Source: Bacillus_CJ salitolerans (GTDB lineage: Bacteria > Bacillota > Bacilli > Bacillales > SA4). From it: 64,000 bases of DNA. Position numbers and translations under genes: made by a program. The notes under the pieces are model-generated. The model did no database searches. It was not told the DNA's origin and saw nothing but the letters and a program-made list of their open reading frames with translations. Below are positions 50,597 to 58,769 of this stretch, piece after piece. The stretch is taken from assembly GCF_042680805.1 (NCBI RefSeq), contig NZ_JBHUEM010000003.1, forward strand, positions 434,001 through 498,000, given 5' to 3'. Each line of letters begins with the position of its first letter. The stretch's first letter is position 1.

Positions 50597-50959
50597 ATGT
50601 GGCTTCCACTCGTAGGGTTAATTATTGGCGTCATATTAGGCTTACTTTCTGAAATTAGAATTCCAGATGAGTATTCCAATTATTTATCAATTGCAGTACT
50701 TGCTTCACTAGACACATTGTTTGGAGGCATAAGAGCACATTTGCAAAACTTATATGATGAAAAAGTGTTTGTATCGGGTTTCTTTTTTAATATTGTATTG
50801 GCAGCAAGTTTAGCTTTTCTTGGTGTACATATTGGTGTAGACTTGTATTTGGCTGCTGTTTTTGCATTTGGTGTGAGACTTTTCCAAAACATAGCAGTCA
50901 TTAGGCGGATACTTATTTCTAAATGGTCCGTATCTCGAGAAAAAATAGAAAAAAATTGA
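50597..50959 (+). CDS. sbp: Small basic protein Sbp (DUF1290)
   Basis: The 120-residue membrane protein has four short helices and the family words IGVILGLLSEIRIPDEYSNYLSIAVLASLDTLFGGIRAHLQ and FFFNIVLAASLAFLGVHIGVDLYLAAVFAFGVRLFQNIAVIRR. It is encoded just before ftsA in Bacillus, with unknown function. GGGGGG lies upstream; two bases separate it from ylxX. Confidence 0.93.
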   Translation: MWLPLVGLIIGVILGLLSEIRIPDEYSNYLSIAVLASLDTLFGGIRAHLQNLYDEKVFVSGFFFNIVLAASLAFLGVHIGVDLYLAAVFAFGVRLFQNIAVIRRILISKWSVSREKIEKN

Positions 50960-50967
50960 ATTATTAT

Positions 50968-50996
50968 AGAGGGAAAATCTAGTGTATGTTGAATAT
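50968..50996 (+). promoter_or_regulatory. SigH-like promoter before ftsA
   Basis: AGAGGGAAA (50968-50976), 11 bp, GTTGAATAT (50988-50996) agree with the SigH consensus (RNAGGAWWW-N11/12-RNNGAATWW) except one base. ftsAZ of B. subtilis has a SigH promoter that raises FtsZ for polar septation, which supports the call. Confidence 0.65.
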
Positions 50997-51089
50997 TTTC
51001 CTTATGTGATAAATTTATTATTAGAATGTAAAAAAATTGTTGTTCTTTAACGATATAGGGAGCAGGAGATTAAGGGGAGGTGCCATAGA

Positions 51090-52364
51090 ATGAACAGCAA
51101 TGAAATTTTCGTAAGTCTTGACATCGGTACATCCAATGTGAAAGTTATTATAGGGGAAATGCTACATGATAGCTTAAACATTATTGGTGTAGGGAATGTA
51201 AAATCCGAAGGATTACGTAAAGGTACGATTGTTGATATAGATGAAACGGTTCATTCTATTAAACGAGCAGTAGAGCAGGCAGAACGAATGGTAGGAATTG
51301 CAATTAACAGGGTAGTAGTTGGTGTCTCAGGAAATCATGTTCATCTGCAACCTTGTCATGGAGTAGTAGCAGTTTCTAGTGAGAATAGAGAAATTACAAA
51401 CGAAGATATTATTCGTGTAAAAGAAGCTGCTCAAGTTGTATCAATTCCCCCTGAAAGAGAGATAATTGATGTCATTCCCGTTCAATACATTGTAGATGGG
51501 TTGGATGAAATCAATGACCCAAGAGGTATGATTGGTGTTCGTCTTGAAATGGAAGGAATGATCATTACAGGTTCAAAAACAATCTTACATAATCTATTAC
51601 GCTGTGTAGAACGTGCTGGATTAGAAATAACTGATATATGTTTACAGCCTTTGGCATCAGCATCTATTGCTCTTTCAAAAGATGAGAAAAATCTAGGTGT
51701 TGCCCTTGTAGATATTGGGGGCGGATGTACAAATATCTCAATTTTTGATCATGGCGTTCTTCAAGCTACCACTGTTGTTCCAGTTGGTGGTGAACACATT
51801 ACGAAAGATTTATCAATTGGACTTAGAACTTCGACAGAAGACGCTGAAAAAATCAAAGTAAAATATGGACATGCATTCTACGATTTAGCATCAGATGAGG
51901 AAGTGTTCAGTGTCCCAACTATTGGTAGTGATCAACATCAACAATACAGCCAATTAGAAATTTCTGATATTATTGAAGCAAGACTAGAAGAAATACTCGA
52001 GCTTGTTCAACAAGAAATTAGAAAACTTGGTGTCAAGGAACTTCCAGGGGGCTTTGTTTTAACTGGTGGCGTTGTCACAATGCCGGGTGTATTAGAATTA
52101 TCACAACTAGTTTTTAATAATAATGTTAGAATAGCATTACCTGACTATATTGGTGTTCGTGAACCACAATATACAACTGGTGTAGGATTAATCCACTTTG
52201 CACATAAAAATGCAAAACTACAAGGTAGAAAGATCGGAGCTTCTGTATCGGTTGATCCTATGGAAAAAAGAGTACCAAAGAATCAACCTGTTAAAAAAGC
52301 TAAATCACAAGATGACAACATACAAAATAAAGTGAAGAAATTCTTTGGCTACTTCTTTGAGTAA
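51090..52364 (+). CDS. ftsA: Cell division protein FtsA
   Basis: FtsA is an actin-like ATPase that anchors FtsZ to the membrane. The 424-residue protein has SLDIGTSNVKVIIGE at the start (phosphate 1), the 1C domain (about 85-165), VALVDIGGGCTNISIF near 205 (phosphate 2), VLTGGVVTMPG near 325, and the C-terminal amphipathic membrane-targeting helix NKVKKFFGYFFE. A GGGGAGGTG ribosome site precedes it. ftsZ starts 29 bp after. Confidence 0.97.
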   Translation: MNSNEIFVSLDIGTSNVKVIIGEMLHDSLNIIGVGNVKSEGLRKGTIVDIDETVHSIKRAVEQAERMVGIAINRVVVGVSGNHVHLQPCHGVVAVSSENREITNEDIIRVKEAAQVVSIPPEREIIDVIPVQYIVDGLDEINDPRGMIGVRLEMEGMIITGSKTILHNLLRCVERAGLEITDICLQPLASASIALSKDEKNLGVALVDIGGGCTNISIFDHGVLQATTVVPVGGEHITKDLSIGLRTSTEDAEKIKVKYGHAFYDLASDEEVFSVPTIGSDQHQQYSQLEISDIIEARLEEILELVQQEIRKLGVKELPGGFVLTGGVVTMPGVLELSQLVFNNNVRIALPDYIGVREPQYTTGVGLIHFAHKNAKLQGRKIGASVSVDPMEKRVPKNQPVKKAKSQDDNIQNKVKKFFGYFFE

Positions 52365-52393
52365 CGGAATTTGGTAAAATAGGAGGATCTACA

Positions 52394-53518
52394 ATGTTGG
52401 AGTTCGATACAAATTTAGATCAATTAGCTACAATAAAAGTAATAGGTGTTGGTGGCGGTGGAAACAACGCGGTTAATAGAATGATCGAGCATGGTGTACA
52501 AGGTGTTGATTTTATTGCAGTTAATACAGATGCTCAAGCACTTAACTTATCAAAAGCAGAAGTGAAAATGCAAATCGGTGGTAAACTAACAAGAGGTTTA
52601 GGGGCAGGGGCGAATCCTGAAGTCGGAAAAAAGGCTGCAGAAGAGAGTCGTGAGCAACTTGAAGAGGTTTTGAAAGGTGCAGACATGGTATTTGTAACTG
52701 CCGGAATGGGAGGGGGCACTGGAACAGGTGCTGCTCCTGTAATTGCTCAAATAGCAAGAGACTTAGGTGCTTTAACAGTTGGTGTTGTTACAAGACCATT
52801 TACATTTGAAGGTAGAAAACGTTCTGGACAAGCAGCTGGTGGTATCAGTGCAATGAAAGAAGCAGTTGACACATTAATTGTCATTCCTAATGATCGTCTT
52901 CTTGAAATTGTTGATAAAAATACTCCGATGTTAGAGGCTTTCCGTGAAGCCGATAATGTACTAAGACAAGGGGTACAAGGTATTTCGGATTTAATTGCTG
53001 TCCCAGGGTTAATTAACTTAGACTTTGCGGATGTAAAAACCATTATGTCAAATAAAGGTTCTGCCTTAATGGGAATAGGAGTATCCACTGGTGAAAATCG
53101 TGCTGCTGAGGCTGCAAAGAGAGCAATTTCAAGCCCATTATTAGAAACTTCTATTGATGGAGCACAAGGTGTACTAATGAATATTACAGGTGGTTCGAAC
53201 CTAAGCTTATATGAAGTCCAAGAAGCTGCGGACATTGTTGCATCAGCTTCAGATCATGATGTAAATATGATATTTGGATCTGTAATAAACGATAATTTGA
53301 AGGATGAAATTGTGGTTACAGTTATCGCGACAGGGTTTGATGACAATGTTTCTGAACCAAAACCAAGACCTTCACTGCAAGGAACAAAACAATCTGCAAA
53401 TCCTTCATTAAAACGTGAAATAAAGCGTGAAGACACAGCTACAAACCATAGTCATCAACAAGCAGAAGACACGCTTGATATACCGACATTTTTGCGAAAT
53501 AGAAATCGTCGTAGATAG
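52394..53518 (+). CDS. ftsZ: Cell division protein FtsZ
   Basis: FtsZ is the tubulin-like GTPase of the division ring. The 374-residue protein has IKVIGVGGGGNNAVNRMIE, the tubulin signature GGGTGTGAAP (about 105-114), NDRLLEIVDKNTPMLEAFREADNVLRQGVQGISDLI, and the T7 loop with NLDFADVKTIMSNKGSALMGIG. The linker (about 318-355) ends in the conserved tail DIPTFLRNR for partner binding, then a basic RRR. A strong terminator follows. Confidence 0.98.
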   Translation: MLEFDTNLDQLATIKVIGVGGGGNNAVNRMIEHGVQGVDFIAVNTDAQALNLSKAEVKMQIGGKLTRGLGAGANPEVGKKAAEESREQLEEVLKGADMVFVTAGMGGGTGTGAAPVIAQIARDLGALTVGVVTRPFTFEGRKRSGQAAGGISAMKEAVDTLIVIPNDRLLEIVDKNTPMLEAFREADNVLRQGVQGISDLIAVPGLINLDFADVKTIMSNKGSALMGIGVSTGENRAAEAAKRAISSPLLETSIDGAQGVLMNITGGSNLSLYEVQEAADIVASASDHDVNMIFGSVINDNLKDEIVVTVIATGFDDNVSEPKPRPSLQGTKQSANPSLKREIKREDTATNHSHQQAEDTLDIPTFLRNRNRRR

Positions 53519-53523
53519 AAAGA

Positions 53524-53559
53524 AAAATCAGTAGAGAAAACTCTACTGATTTTTTTTTG
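53524..53559 (+). terminator. Terminator after ftsZ
   Basis: AAAATCAGTAGAG pairs with CTCTACTGATTTT around AAAA, followed by T8. Confidence 0.95.
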
Positions 53560-53563
53560 TAAG

Positions 53564-53776
53564 CTAAGAAAGTATAAGTTTCTCGTGTTAGTTTATACAA
53601 AGTTACTGTTAAATCTAGCTTCAGCGCCCAGCCAAGATGAAATAGCGACGATCTTTGCCATTTCATCCTACTCGAGGTCAAAAACATGTCATGAATAAAA
53701 GGGAAAACCACCCTTTTTTTCATGCCAGAACATTTGTTCTGCTTTAGGTGAACGGGGCGCACTGAGACGTTTGTTC
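53564..53776 (+). repeat. Dispersed structured repeat, copy 3
   Basis: It begins with AAGAAAGTATAAGTTTCT like copy 1, has TTCAGCGCCCAGCCAAGATG, GATGAAATAGC/GCCATTTCATC, TACTCGAGGTCAAA, TGTCATGA...TCATGCCA, and ends with GGGGCGCACTGAGAC. A second AGGAAAGTATAAGTGC follows at about 53784-53799. Outer arms GCGCCC (53624-53629) and GGGGCGC (about 53754-53760) pair. Same orientation as copies 1 and 2, again just after a terminator. Confidence 0.85.
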
Positions 53777-54070
53777 CAAATATAGGAAAGTATAAGTGCT
53801 TTTATACTATCCTATTACTTTTGCATTCATAATCTAGTCCCGTCGCCAAGTCATATGATTGCGCAATTTTTGTTCGAACGTAACACAATTAATATACTCG
53901 TATAAGCTTAAAAGCGGATTTTGACAAAAAAGGAATAAATCTCCCAAAATTTCTACTTCATTGTCGGCATAAACTGACAGACTTCCAACTAGAATGTACT
54001 ATATACTAGTTTTTACAAGGAGTAGGAATATTATTTCTATTCATAGTTTACCAGTAAAGGGTGTTTTAGT
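53777..54070 (+). promoter_or_regulatory. spoIIG control region with 22-bp-spaced promoter
   Basis: CTGACA (53974-53979) and TATACT (54002-54007) are separated by 22 bp, the unusual spacing known for the Spo0A-activated SigA promoter of B. subtilis spoIIG. Possible 0A-box-like words nearby are TGTCGGC (53962-53968) and TTTGACA (53920-53926), each imperfect against TGNCGAA or its complement. The region therefore fits Spo0A~P control of spoIIGA-sigE. Confidence 0.6.
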
Positions 54071-54988
54071 TTGACAGTATACTTAGATGCGATCTGGTTA
54101 TTAAACCTCTGTATTGACGCATCGCTGCTACTCTTGACAGCTGTTATTCTTAAGCGACAAGTATCAAAATGGCGTTTATTTTTAAGTGCATTTATCGGTT
54201 CGACGGTCGTATTATTTATAGTGACTCCTTACTTTACAATCGTAAATCACCCTAGTATGAAACTAATGTATTCAATCATCATGATCTTAACAGCATTTGG
54301 ATTCAAACGTTTCCGATATTTTATGCAAGCGTTGTTAACGTTCTATTTTTCTACATTCTTATTGGGAGGAGGTATGGTAGGCGTTCACTTTTTCTTAAAC
54401 TCCGAATTTGAGGTGCTAAATGGAGTGATGGCAACAAAAAGCTCTGGGCTTGGCAGCCCTATTAGCTGGGGGTTTGTGTTAATTGGTTTCCCTATATTAT
54501 GGTATTTTTCTAAAAGTAGAATAGAAGATATTGAGATTAGACAAGTTCATATTGATCAACTAGTTGATGTCTCTGTTAGCATAGAAACAAGTACTATATC
54601 TTTGAAAGGACTGGTTGATACAGGTAATCAGTTGTATGATCCTATTACAAAAACACCTGTCATGATTTTAGATATAAATCGAGCAAAGGGATTTCTACCA
54701 GTTGAAATTATTGAAAAATCAGACAACTTAGACTCTATGACAACGGTACAAACAAATCATCCTTGGGAATCTCGTCTTCGAATCATTCCATATAGAGGTG
54801 TTGGACAAAATCATGAATTTTTAATTGCCCTTAAGCCAGATATGGTTCAGATAAGAAAGGGTCATGAGGTAATTGATATTCATAAGGTCCTTATCGGATT
54901 AAGTCAAATATCCCTTTCATCTGACGATGAATTCGACTGTATTATACATCCTAAAATGCTTTTGCAATCATCTATACAATCTGCATAA
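54071..54988 (+). CDS. spoIIGA: Sporulation sigma-E processing peptidase SpoIIGA
   Basis: SpoIIGA is a membrane aspartic protease that cleaves pro-SigE at the septum after the SpoIIR signal from the forespore. The 305-residue protein has five N-terminal membrane helices (about 1-155) and a C-terminal cytoplasmic protease domain with the single catalytic motif LVDTGNQLYDP (Asp about 182); it works as a dimer. The start is TTG with AAAGGGTG upstream. sigE begins 15 bp after it. Confidence 0.95.
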   Translation: MTVYLDAIWLLNLCIDASLLLLTAVILKRQVSKWRLFLSAFIGSTVVLFIVTPYFTIVNHPSMKLMYSIIMILTAFGFKRFRYFMQALLTFYFSTFLLGGGMVGVHFFLNSEFEVLNGVMATKSSGLGSPISWGFVLIGFPILWYFSKSRIEDIEIRQVHIDQLVDVSVSIETSTISLKGLVDTGNQLYDPITKTPVMILDINRAKGFLPVEIIEKSDNLDSMTTVQTNHPWESRLRIIPYRGVGQNHEFLIALKPDMVQIRKGHEVIDIHKVLIGLSQISLSSDDEFDCIIHPKMLLQSSIQSA

Positions 54989-55003
54989 GGAGGAGACATT
55001 ATA

Positions 55004-55723
55004 ATGAAACATTGGAAAATCAGGGTAACGGTTTGGTGGTATAAACTTCTAATTAAACTTGGATTAAAAACAGATGAGATATTTTACATTGGTGGGAGCG
55101 AAGCTTTACCGCCTCCTTTAACAAAAGAGGAAGAAGAAATATTATTACGAAAACTCCCAAATGGTGATAAGGCTACTAGATCTATTCTAATTGAGAGAAA
55201 TTTACGACTTGTTGTATACATTGCCAGAAAATTTGAAAATACAGGAATTAATATTGAAGACCTCATCAGCATTGGAACCATTGGTCTTATTAAGGCAGTC
55301 AATACCTTTAACCCTGAAAAGAAAATTAAATTAGCTACATATGCTTCTAGATGTATTGAGAATGAGATATTAATGTACTTACGTCGAAACAATAAGATTC
55401 GTTCTGAGGTTTCTTTTGATGAACCGTTAAATATTGATTGGGATGGAAATGAACTTCTTTTATCAGATGTACTAGGAACTGAAGATGATATCATTACCAA
55501 GGATTTAGAAGCAAATGTTGAGAAGAAACTATTGATTAAAGCTCTTCATCAGTTAAATGACCGGGAGAAGCAAATAATGGAGCTTAGATTTGGATTAATT
55601 GGAGGAGAAGAGAAGACGCAAAAAGACGTTGCGGATATGCTAGGTATCTCACAGTCATATATCTCTCGTCTAGAGAAGCGAATCATTAAGCGGTTAAGAA
55701 AAGAATTTAATAAAATGGTCTGA
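55004..55723 (+). CDS. sigE: RNA polymerase sigma factor SigE (pro-form)
   Basis: SigE is the first mother-cell sigma factor. The 239-residue precursor has an N-terminal pro-sequence (about 1-29, WKIRVTVWWYKLLIKLGLKTDEIFYIGG) that holds it inactive at the membrane. Region 2 follows (RNLRLVVYIARKFENTGINIEDLISIGTIGLIKAVNTFNPEKKIKLATYASRCIENEI), then region 4 with the helix-turn-helix TQKDVADMLGISQSYISRLEKRI. GGAGG precedes the ATG. It is cotranscribed with its protease gene. Confidence 0.98.
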   Translation: MKHWKIRVTVWWYKLLIKLGLKTDEIFYIGGSEALPPPLTKEEEEILLRKLPNGDKATRSILIERNLRLVVYIARKFENTGINIEDLISIGTIGLIKAVNTFNPEKKIKLATYASRCIENEILMYLRRNNKIRSEVSFDEPLNIDWDGNELLLSDVLGTEDDIITKDLEANVEKKLLIKALHQLNDREKQIMELRFGLIGGEEKTQKDVADMLGISQSYISRLEKRIIKRLRKEFNKMV

Positions 55724-55800
55724 GATAAAAAAATAAGAAAAAATTTTTATGGGACAAAGAGTGAGTATTCTCAAGCACTGAACTCACCTTTATTTTAACA

Positions 55801-55821
55801 GGAGCATCATGCTCCTTTTTT
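55801..55821 (+). terminator. Terminator between sigE and sigG
   Basis: GGAGC pairs with GCTCC around ATCAT (GGAGCATCATGCTCC), followed by T6. It should end the spoIIG transcript and limit read-through into sigG. Confidence 0.8.
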
Positions 55822-55825
55822 CTAT

Positions 55826-55856
55826 GTGCATAAATTTCCCTTCAAAGGAGATACTT
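55826..55856 (+). promoter_or_regulatory. SigF-like promoter of sigG
   Basis: GTGCATA (55826-55832) and GGAGATACTT (55847-55856) with 14 bp between match the forespore SigF pattern (GYATA, then GGNNANANT). B. subtilis sigG is first transcribed by SigF. Confidence 0.6.
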
Positions 55857-55892
55857 TACTTTGTACAGCAACTCCTGTTAGGAGGGAAAGAA

Positions 55893-56672
55893 TTGACTAG
55901 AAATAAAGTAGAGATATGTGGTGTAGACACTTCTAAACTTCCAGTACTTAAGAATGATGAGATGAGAAAGCTTTTCACAGAAATGCAAAACGGCGATATT
56001 TCAGCAAGAGAGAAATTAGTAAACGGGAACTTGCGTCTTGTTCTAAGCGTCATCCAACGATTCAATAATAGAGGAGAATATGTTGATGATTTATTTCAAG
56101 TCGGTTGTATCGGATTGATGAAATCGATTGATAATTTTGACTTAAGTCAAAATGTTAAGTTCTCAACATATGCTGTACCGATGATTATTGGAGAAATTCG
56201 AAGGTACCTAAGGGATAATAATCCAATTCGGGTTTCCAGATCTTTAAGAGATATCGCATATAAGGCGTTGCAGGTTCGGGAACGCCTAATGAGTCAAGCA
56301 TCTAGAGAACCAACCGCAGAAGAAATTGCTAAGGAATTAGACGTACCACATGAAGAAATTGTATTTGCATTGGATGCAATCCAAGACCCTGTATCATTAT
56401 TTGAACCAATTTATAATGATGGTGGAGACCCGATTTTTGTCATGGACCAATTAAGTGATGATAAAAACAAGGATATTCAATGGATTGAAGAAATAGCTTT
56501 AAAAGAAGGAATGAGACGATTAAACGAACGTGAAAAACTGATTCTTCGTAAAAGATTTTTCCAAGGGAAAACTCAAATGGAAGTTGCTGAAGAGATTGGA
56601 ATTTCACAGGCACAAGTTTCTAGGCTAGAAAAAGCAGCGATTAAACAAATGAATAAAAATATTCAATCATAA
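55893..56672 (+). CDS. sigG: RNA polymerase sigma factor SigG (late forespore)
   Basis: SigG directs late forespore transcription. From TTG 55893 the product has 259 residues: NKVEICGVDTSKLPVLKN (the N-terminal segment), region 2 NLRLVLSVIQRFNNRGEYVDDLFQVGCIGLMKSIDNFDLSQNVKFSTYAVPMIIGEIRRYLRDNN, region 3, and region 4 with TQMEVAEEIGISQAQVSRLEKAAIKQM. The frame runs open upstream to 55809, but that part precedes the GGAGGG ribosome site. Almost identical in layout to B. subtilis SigG. Confidence 0.97.
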   Translation: MTRNKVEICGVDTSKLPVLKNDEMRKLFTEMQNGDISAREKLVNGNLRLVLSVIQRFNNRGEYVDDLFQVGCIGLMKSIDNFDLSQNVKFSTYAVPMIIGEIRRYLRDNNPIRVSRSLRDIAYKALQVRERLMSQASREPTAEEIAKELDVPHEEIVFALDAIQDPVSLFEPIYNDGGDPIFVMDQLSDDKNKDIQWIEEIALKEGMRRLNEREKLILRKRFFQGKTQMEVAEEIGISQAQVSRLEKAAIKQMNKNIQS

Positions 56673-56700
56673 GAACTGTCAATTAGAGGCAGTTCTTTTT
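56671..56700 (+). terminator. Terminator after sigG
   Basis: AAGAACTG pairs with CAGTTCTT across an 11-nt loop, followed by T-run; it overlaps the last two bases of sigG. Confidence 0.85.
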
Positions 56701-56859
56701 ATTTGTACAAGTTTCTACCTATAGTACTTAATATAGTCTTCGTTGTTGTCTAGATTTTCTAAGAATGAATACGTTCACTCTTATCATATAGATGTAATAT
56801 ATAGATTATGAATATCTTATATCGGGTATGAGATGGATCTTTGAAAGGGTGAAGGTAAA

Positions 56860-57135
56860 ATGGTCAGAATTTCAGAATTTCAAATAAAGGATGTTGTAAA
56901 TGTAGCTGATGGGAGAAAGCTTGGGAATATTGGTGATTTAGAAATTAATACAACAACAGGTAAAATAGACTCTATCATTATTTCAACAGGTGGAAAAATG
57001 TTTGGTATCTTTGGTAAAGATGAAGAGGTCGTCATTCCATGGAGAAACATCGTAAAGATTGGAACAGATGTTATCCTTGTTCGTTTTTACCAATCGACCG
57101 AAGAGTATCAAGAAGGTCAAAAACAAATATACTAA
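56860..57135 (+). CDS. ylmC: PRC-barrel protein YlmC (YlmC/YmxH family)
   Basis: The 91-residue protein is a single PRC-barrel-like domain: EFQIKDVVNVADGRKLGNIGDLEINTTTGKIDSIII and EEVVIPWRNIVKIGTDVILVRF. The family has sporulation-linked members (YmxH), and its function is unknown. GGGTGAAGG lies before the ATG. It stands alone, 109 bp before ylmD. The ABC transporter gene that I recall at this spot in B. subtilis (ylmA) is absent. Confidence 0.92.
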   Translation: MVRISEFQIKDVVNVADGRKLGNIGDLEINTTTGKIDSIIISTGGKMFGIFGKDEEVVIPWRNIVKIGTDVILVRFYQSTEEYQEGQKQIY

Positions 57136-57244
57136 ATGAATTTCCCCAATAATAGACATTTATGATAAAATAGTGTCGAAGGGATATAATCCCTTATATG
57201 GATATTATTTTTGCTGATGTTCAGGCAGCTAAAGGAGCTATCAT

Positions 57245-58072
57245 ATGAATATCAAAGAACCCTTTCAACCTATTACACCTGAAGTACTTACAATTGATCA
57301 ATGGCAACAGCTAAACTCTTTATTAGTTGCTGGATTTACAACTAAAATAGGTGGATTTAGTGAAAGGCCCTTTACTGGTCTTAATTTGGGCCTACATGTC
57401 CATGATAAGATTGATCATGTTCATCAAAATAGAAGAAGAATAGGAGAGATTCTTGATTTTCCTCTATCTACTTGGGTATGTGCAGACCAAGTACATGATG
57501 CTAAAATAGTAAAAGTAGAATCAAAGGATATAGGTAAAGGTGTGTATGATTACGAAAACAGCATCGAAAGTACTGATGGATTTTACACATTAGAAAGAGG
57601 CTGTTTATTAACCTCCTGTTATGCTGATTGTGTACCGTTATTTTTCTTTGCACCAAAACACAATGTAATCGGTTTAGCGCATGCTGGTTGGAAAGGCACC
57701 GTAAAAAAAATAGCCGAAAATATGATTAAGACCTTGCAGAAAAATGAACATATTGATTCTACAGACATTTTAGTAGCTATAGGTCCTTCCATTCAAAATT
57801 GTTGTTATACTGTTGATGACATTGTGATTCAAGCAGTTCGAAATATGGGGCTAGGTGGAGAACATTATTATTATCAAACGTCCCCAGGTCAATACCAATT
57901 AAATTTAGCAAGACTAAATAAAGACGTACTACTAAAATCTGGTGTTATAGAAGAAAATATACTCACCACATCCTATTGTACTTCTTGTGCCGAACAATTA
58001 TTTTTTTCACATCGTCGCGATAAAGGAACAACTGGTAGGATGATGAGTTTTATTGGGATAAGGGAGGCTTGA
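57245..58072 (+). CDS. ylmD: YlmD, purine nucleoside phosphorylase/peptidoglycan editing factor (LACC1 family)
   Basis: The 275-residue protein belongs to the YfiH/LACC1 (PgeF) family, with reported laccase-like, purine nucleoside phosphorylase and peptidoglycan-editing activities. The metal-binding residues are visible: ADQVHDAKIV (His about 83), LLTSCYADCVPLFF with Cys, and IGLAHAGWKGTV (His about 145), plus the GPSIQNCCYTVDD segment. AAAGGAG precedes the ATG. ylmE starts 8 bp after the stop, heading the ylmDEFGH run. Confidence 0.93.
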   Translation: MNIKEPFQPITPEVLTIDQWQQLNSLLVAGFTTKIGGFSERPFTGLNLGLHVHDKIDHVHQNRRRIGEILDFPLSTWVCADQVHDAKIVKVESKDIGKGVYDYENSIESTDGFYTLERGCLLTSCYADCVPLFFFAPKHNVIGLAHAGWKGTVKKIAENMIKTLQKNEHIDSTDILVAIGPSIQNCCYTVDDIVIQAVRNMGLGGEHYYYQTSPGQYQLNLARLNKDVLLKSGVIEENILTTSYCTSCAEQLFFSHRRDKGTTGRMMSFIGIREA

Positions 58073-58079
58073 TGTTAGC

Positions 58080-58757
58080 TTGTCTGTTCAAGAAAAATTT
58101 GCTGAAATTCAAAAAAGAATAGTCGATGCTTGTAGGAAGGCTAATAGGAGCCCCGATGAAATAAATGTGATTGCAGTTACAAAGTATGTCAGCTTGGAAA
58201 CGGCGAAGGAAGCAATTCAAGCTGGAATTTCTCATATTGGGGAAAATCGTGAAGAAGGCTTTCTTTCAAAATATAATGAAATTGATGCAAACGTGACGTG
58301 GCATTTTATTGGAACGCTTCAAAGTAAAAAAGTGAAGAATATCATTCATAAAATTGATTACTTGCATTCTTTAGATCGTCTTTCCCTTGCAGAAGAAATC
58401 CAAAAACGATCAGAACATATCGTGAATTGTTTTGTTCAGGTAAATACTTCTGGAGAAGATTCAAAGCACGGTCTGCCTGATAAAGACTTAATACCATTTA
58501 TTAATACCATCCAAAATTACGATCGAATTCGAGTTGTCGGTTTGATGACAATGGCACCCTTTACAGAGGATGAAGTCATTCTAAGAAATTGCTTTAAAAG
58601 GCTGAAAGAATTGCAGAAAAGTGTACAAGCACTACAAATCATAAATGTCCCTTGCACTGAATTATCAATGGGAATGTCCAATGATTTTGACATTGCCATT
58701 GAAGAAGGCTCGACGTTTATACGTATTGGAACTTCTCTTGTAGGTAAGGAATTTTAG
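58080..58757 (+). CDS. ylmE: YggS-type pyridoxal phosphate homeostasis protein YlmE
   Basis: The 225-residue protein binds PLP in an alanine racemase-like barrel without known catalysis and balances PLP supply. Seen: VIAVTKYVSLETAKEAIQAGISHIGENREEGFLSK with the PLP Lys in VTKYV (about 35), WHFIGTLQSKKVKNI near 78, VNTSGEDSKHGL near 122, and LSMGMSNDFDIAIEEGSTFIRIGTSLVG at the end. TTG is the start, with GGGAGGC about eleven bases upstream. Confidence 0.92.
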   Translation: MSVQEKFAEIQKRIVDACRKANRSPDEINVIAVTKYVSLETAKEAIQAGISHIGENREEGFLSKYNEIDANVTWHFIGTLQSKKVKNIIHKIDYLHSLDRLSLAEEIQKRSEHIVNCFVQVNTSGEDSKHGLPDKDLIPFINTIQNYDRIRVVGLMTMAPFTEDEVILRNCFKRLKELQKSVQALQIINVPCTELSMGMSNDFDIAIEEGSTFIRIGTSLVGKEF

Positions 58758-58769
58758 GAGGAAAAAGCA

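Noticed and set aside
52747..53235. 162-codon minus-strand ORF opposite ftsZ
   Set aside because: Shadow of the strongly conserved ftsZ frame; no ribosome site or family.
53439..53762. Minus-strand 107-codon ORF across the ftsZ end and repeat copy 3
   Set aside because: It is antisense to ftsZ and its terminator and is created by the repeat; not a credible gene.
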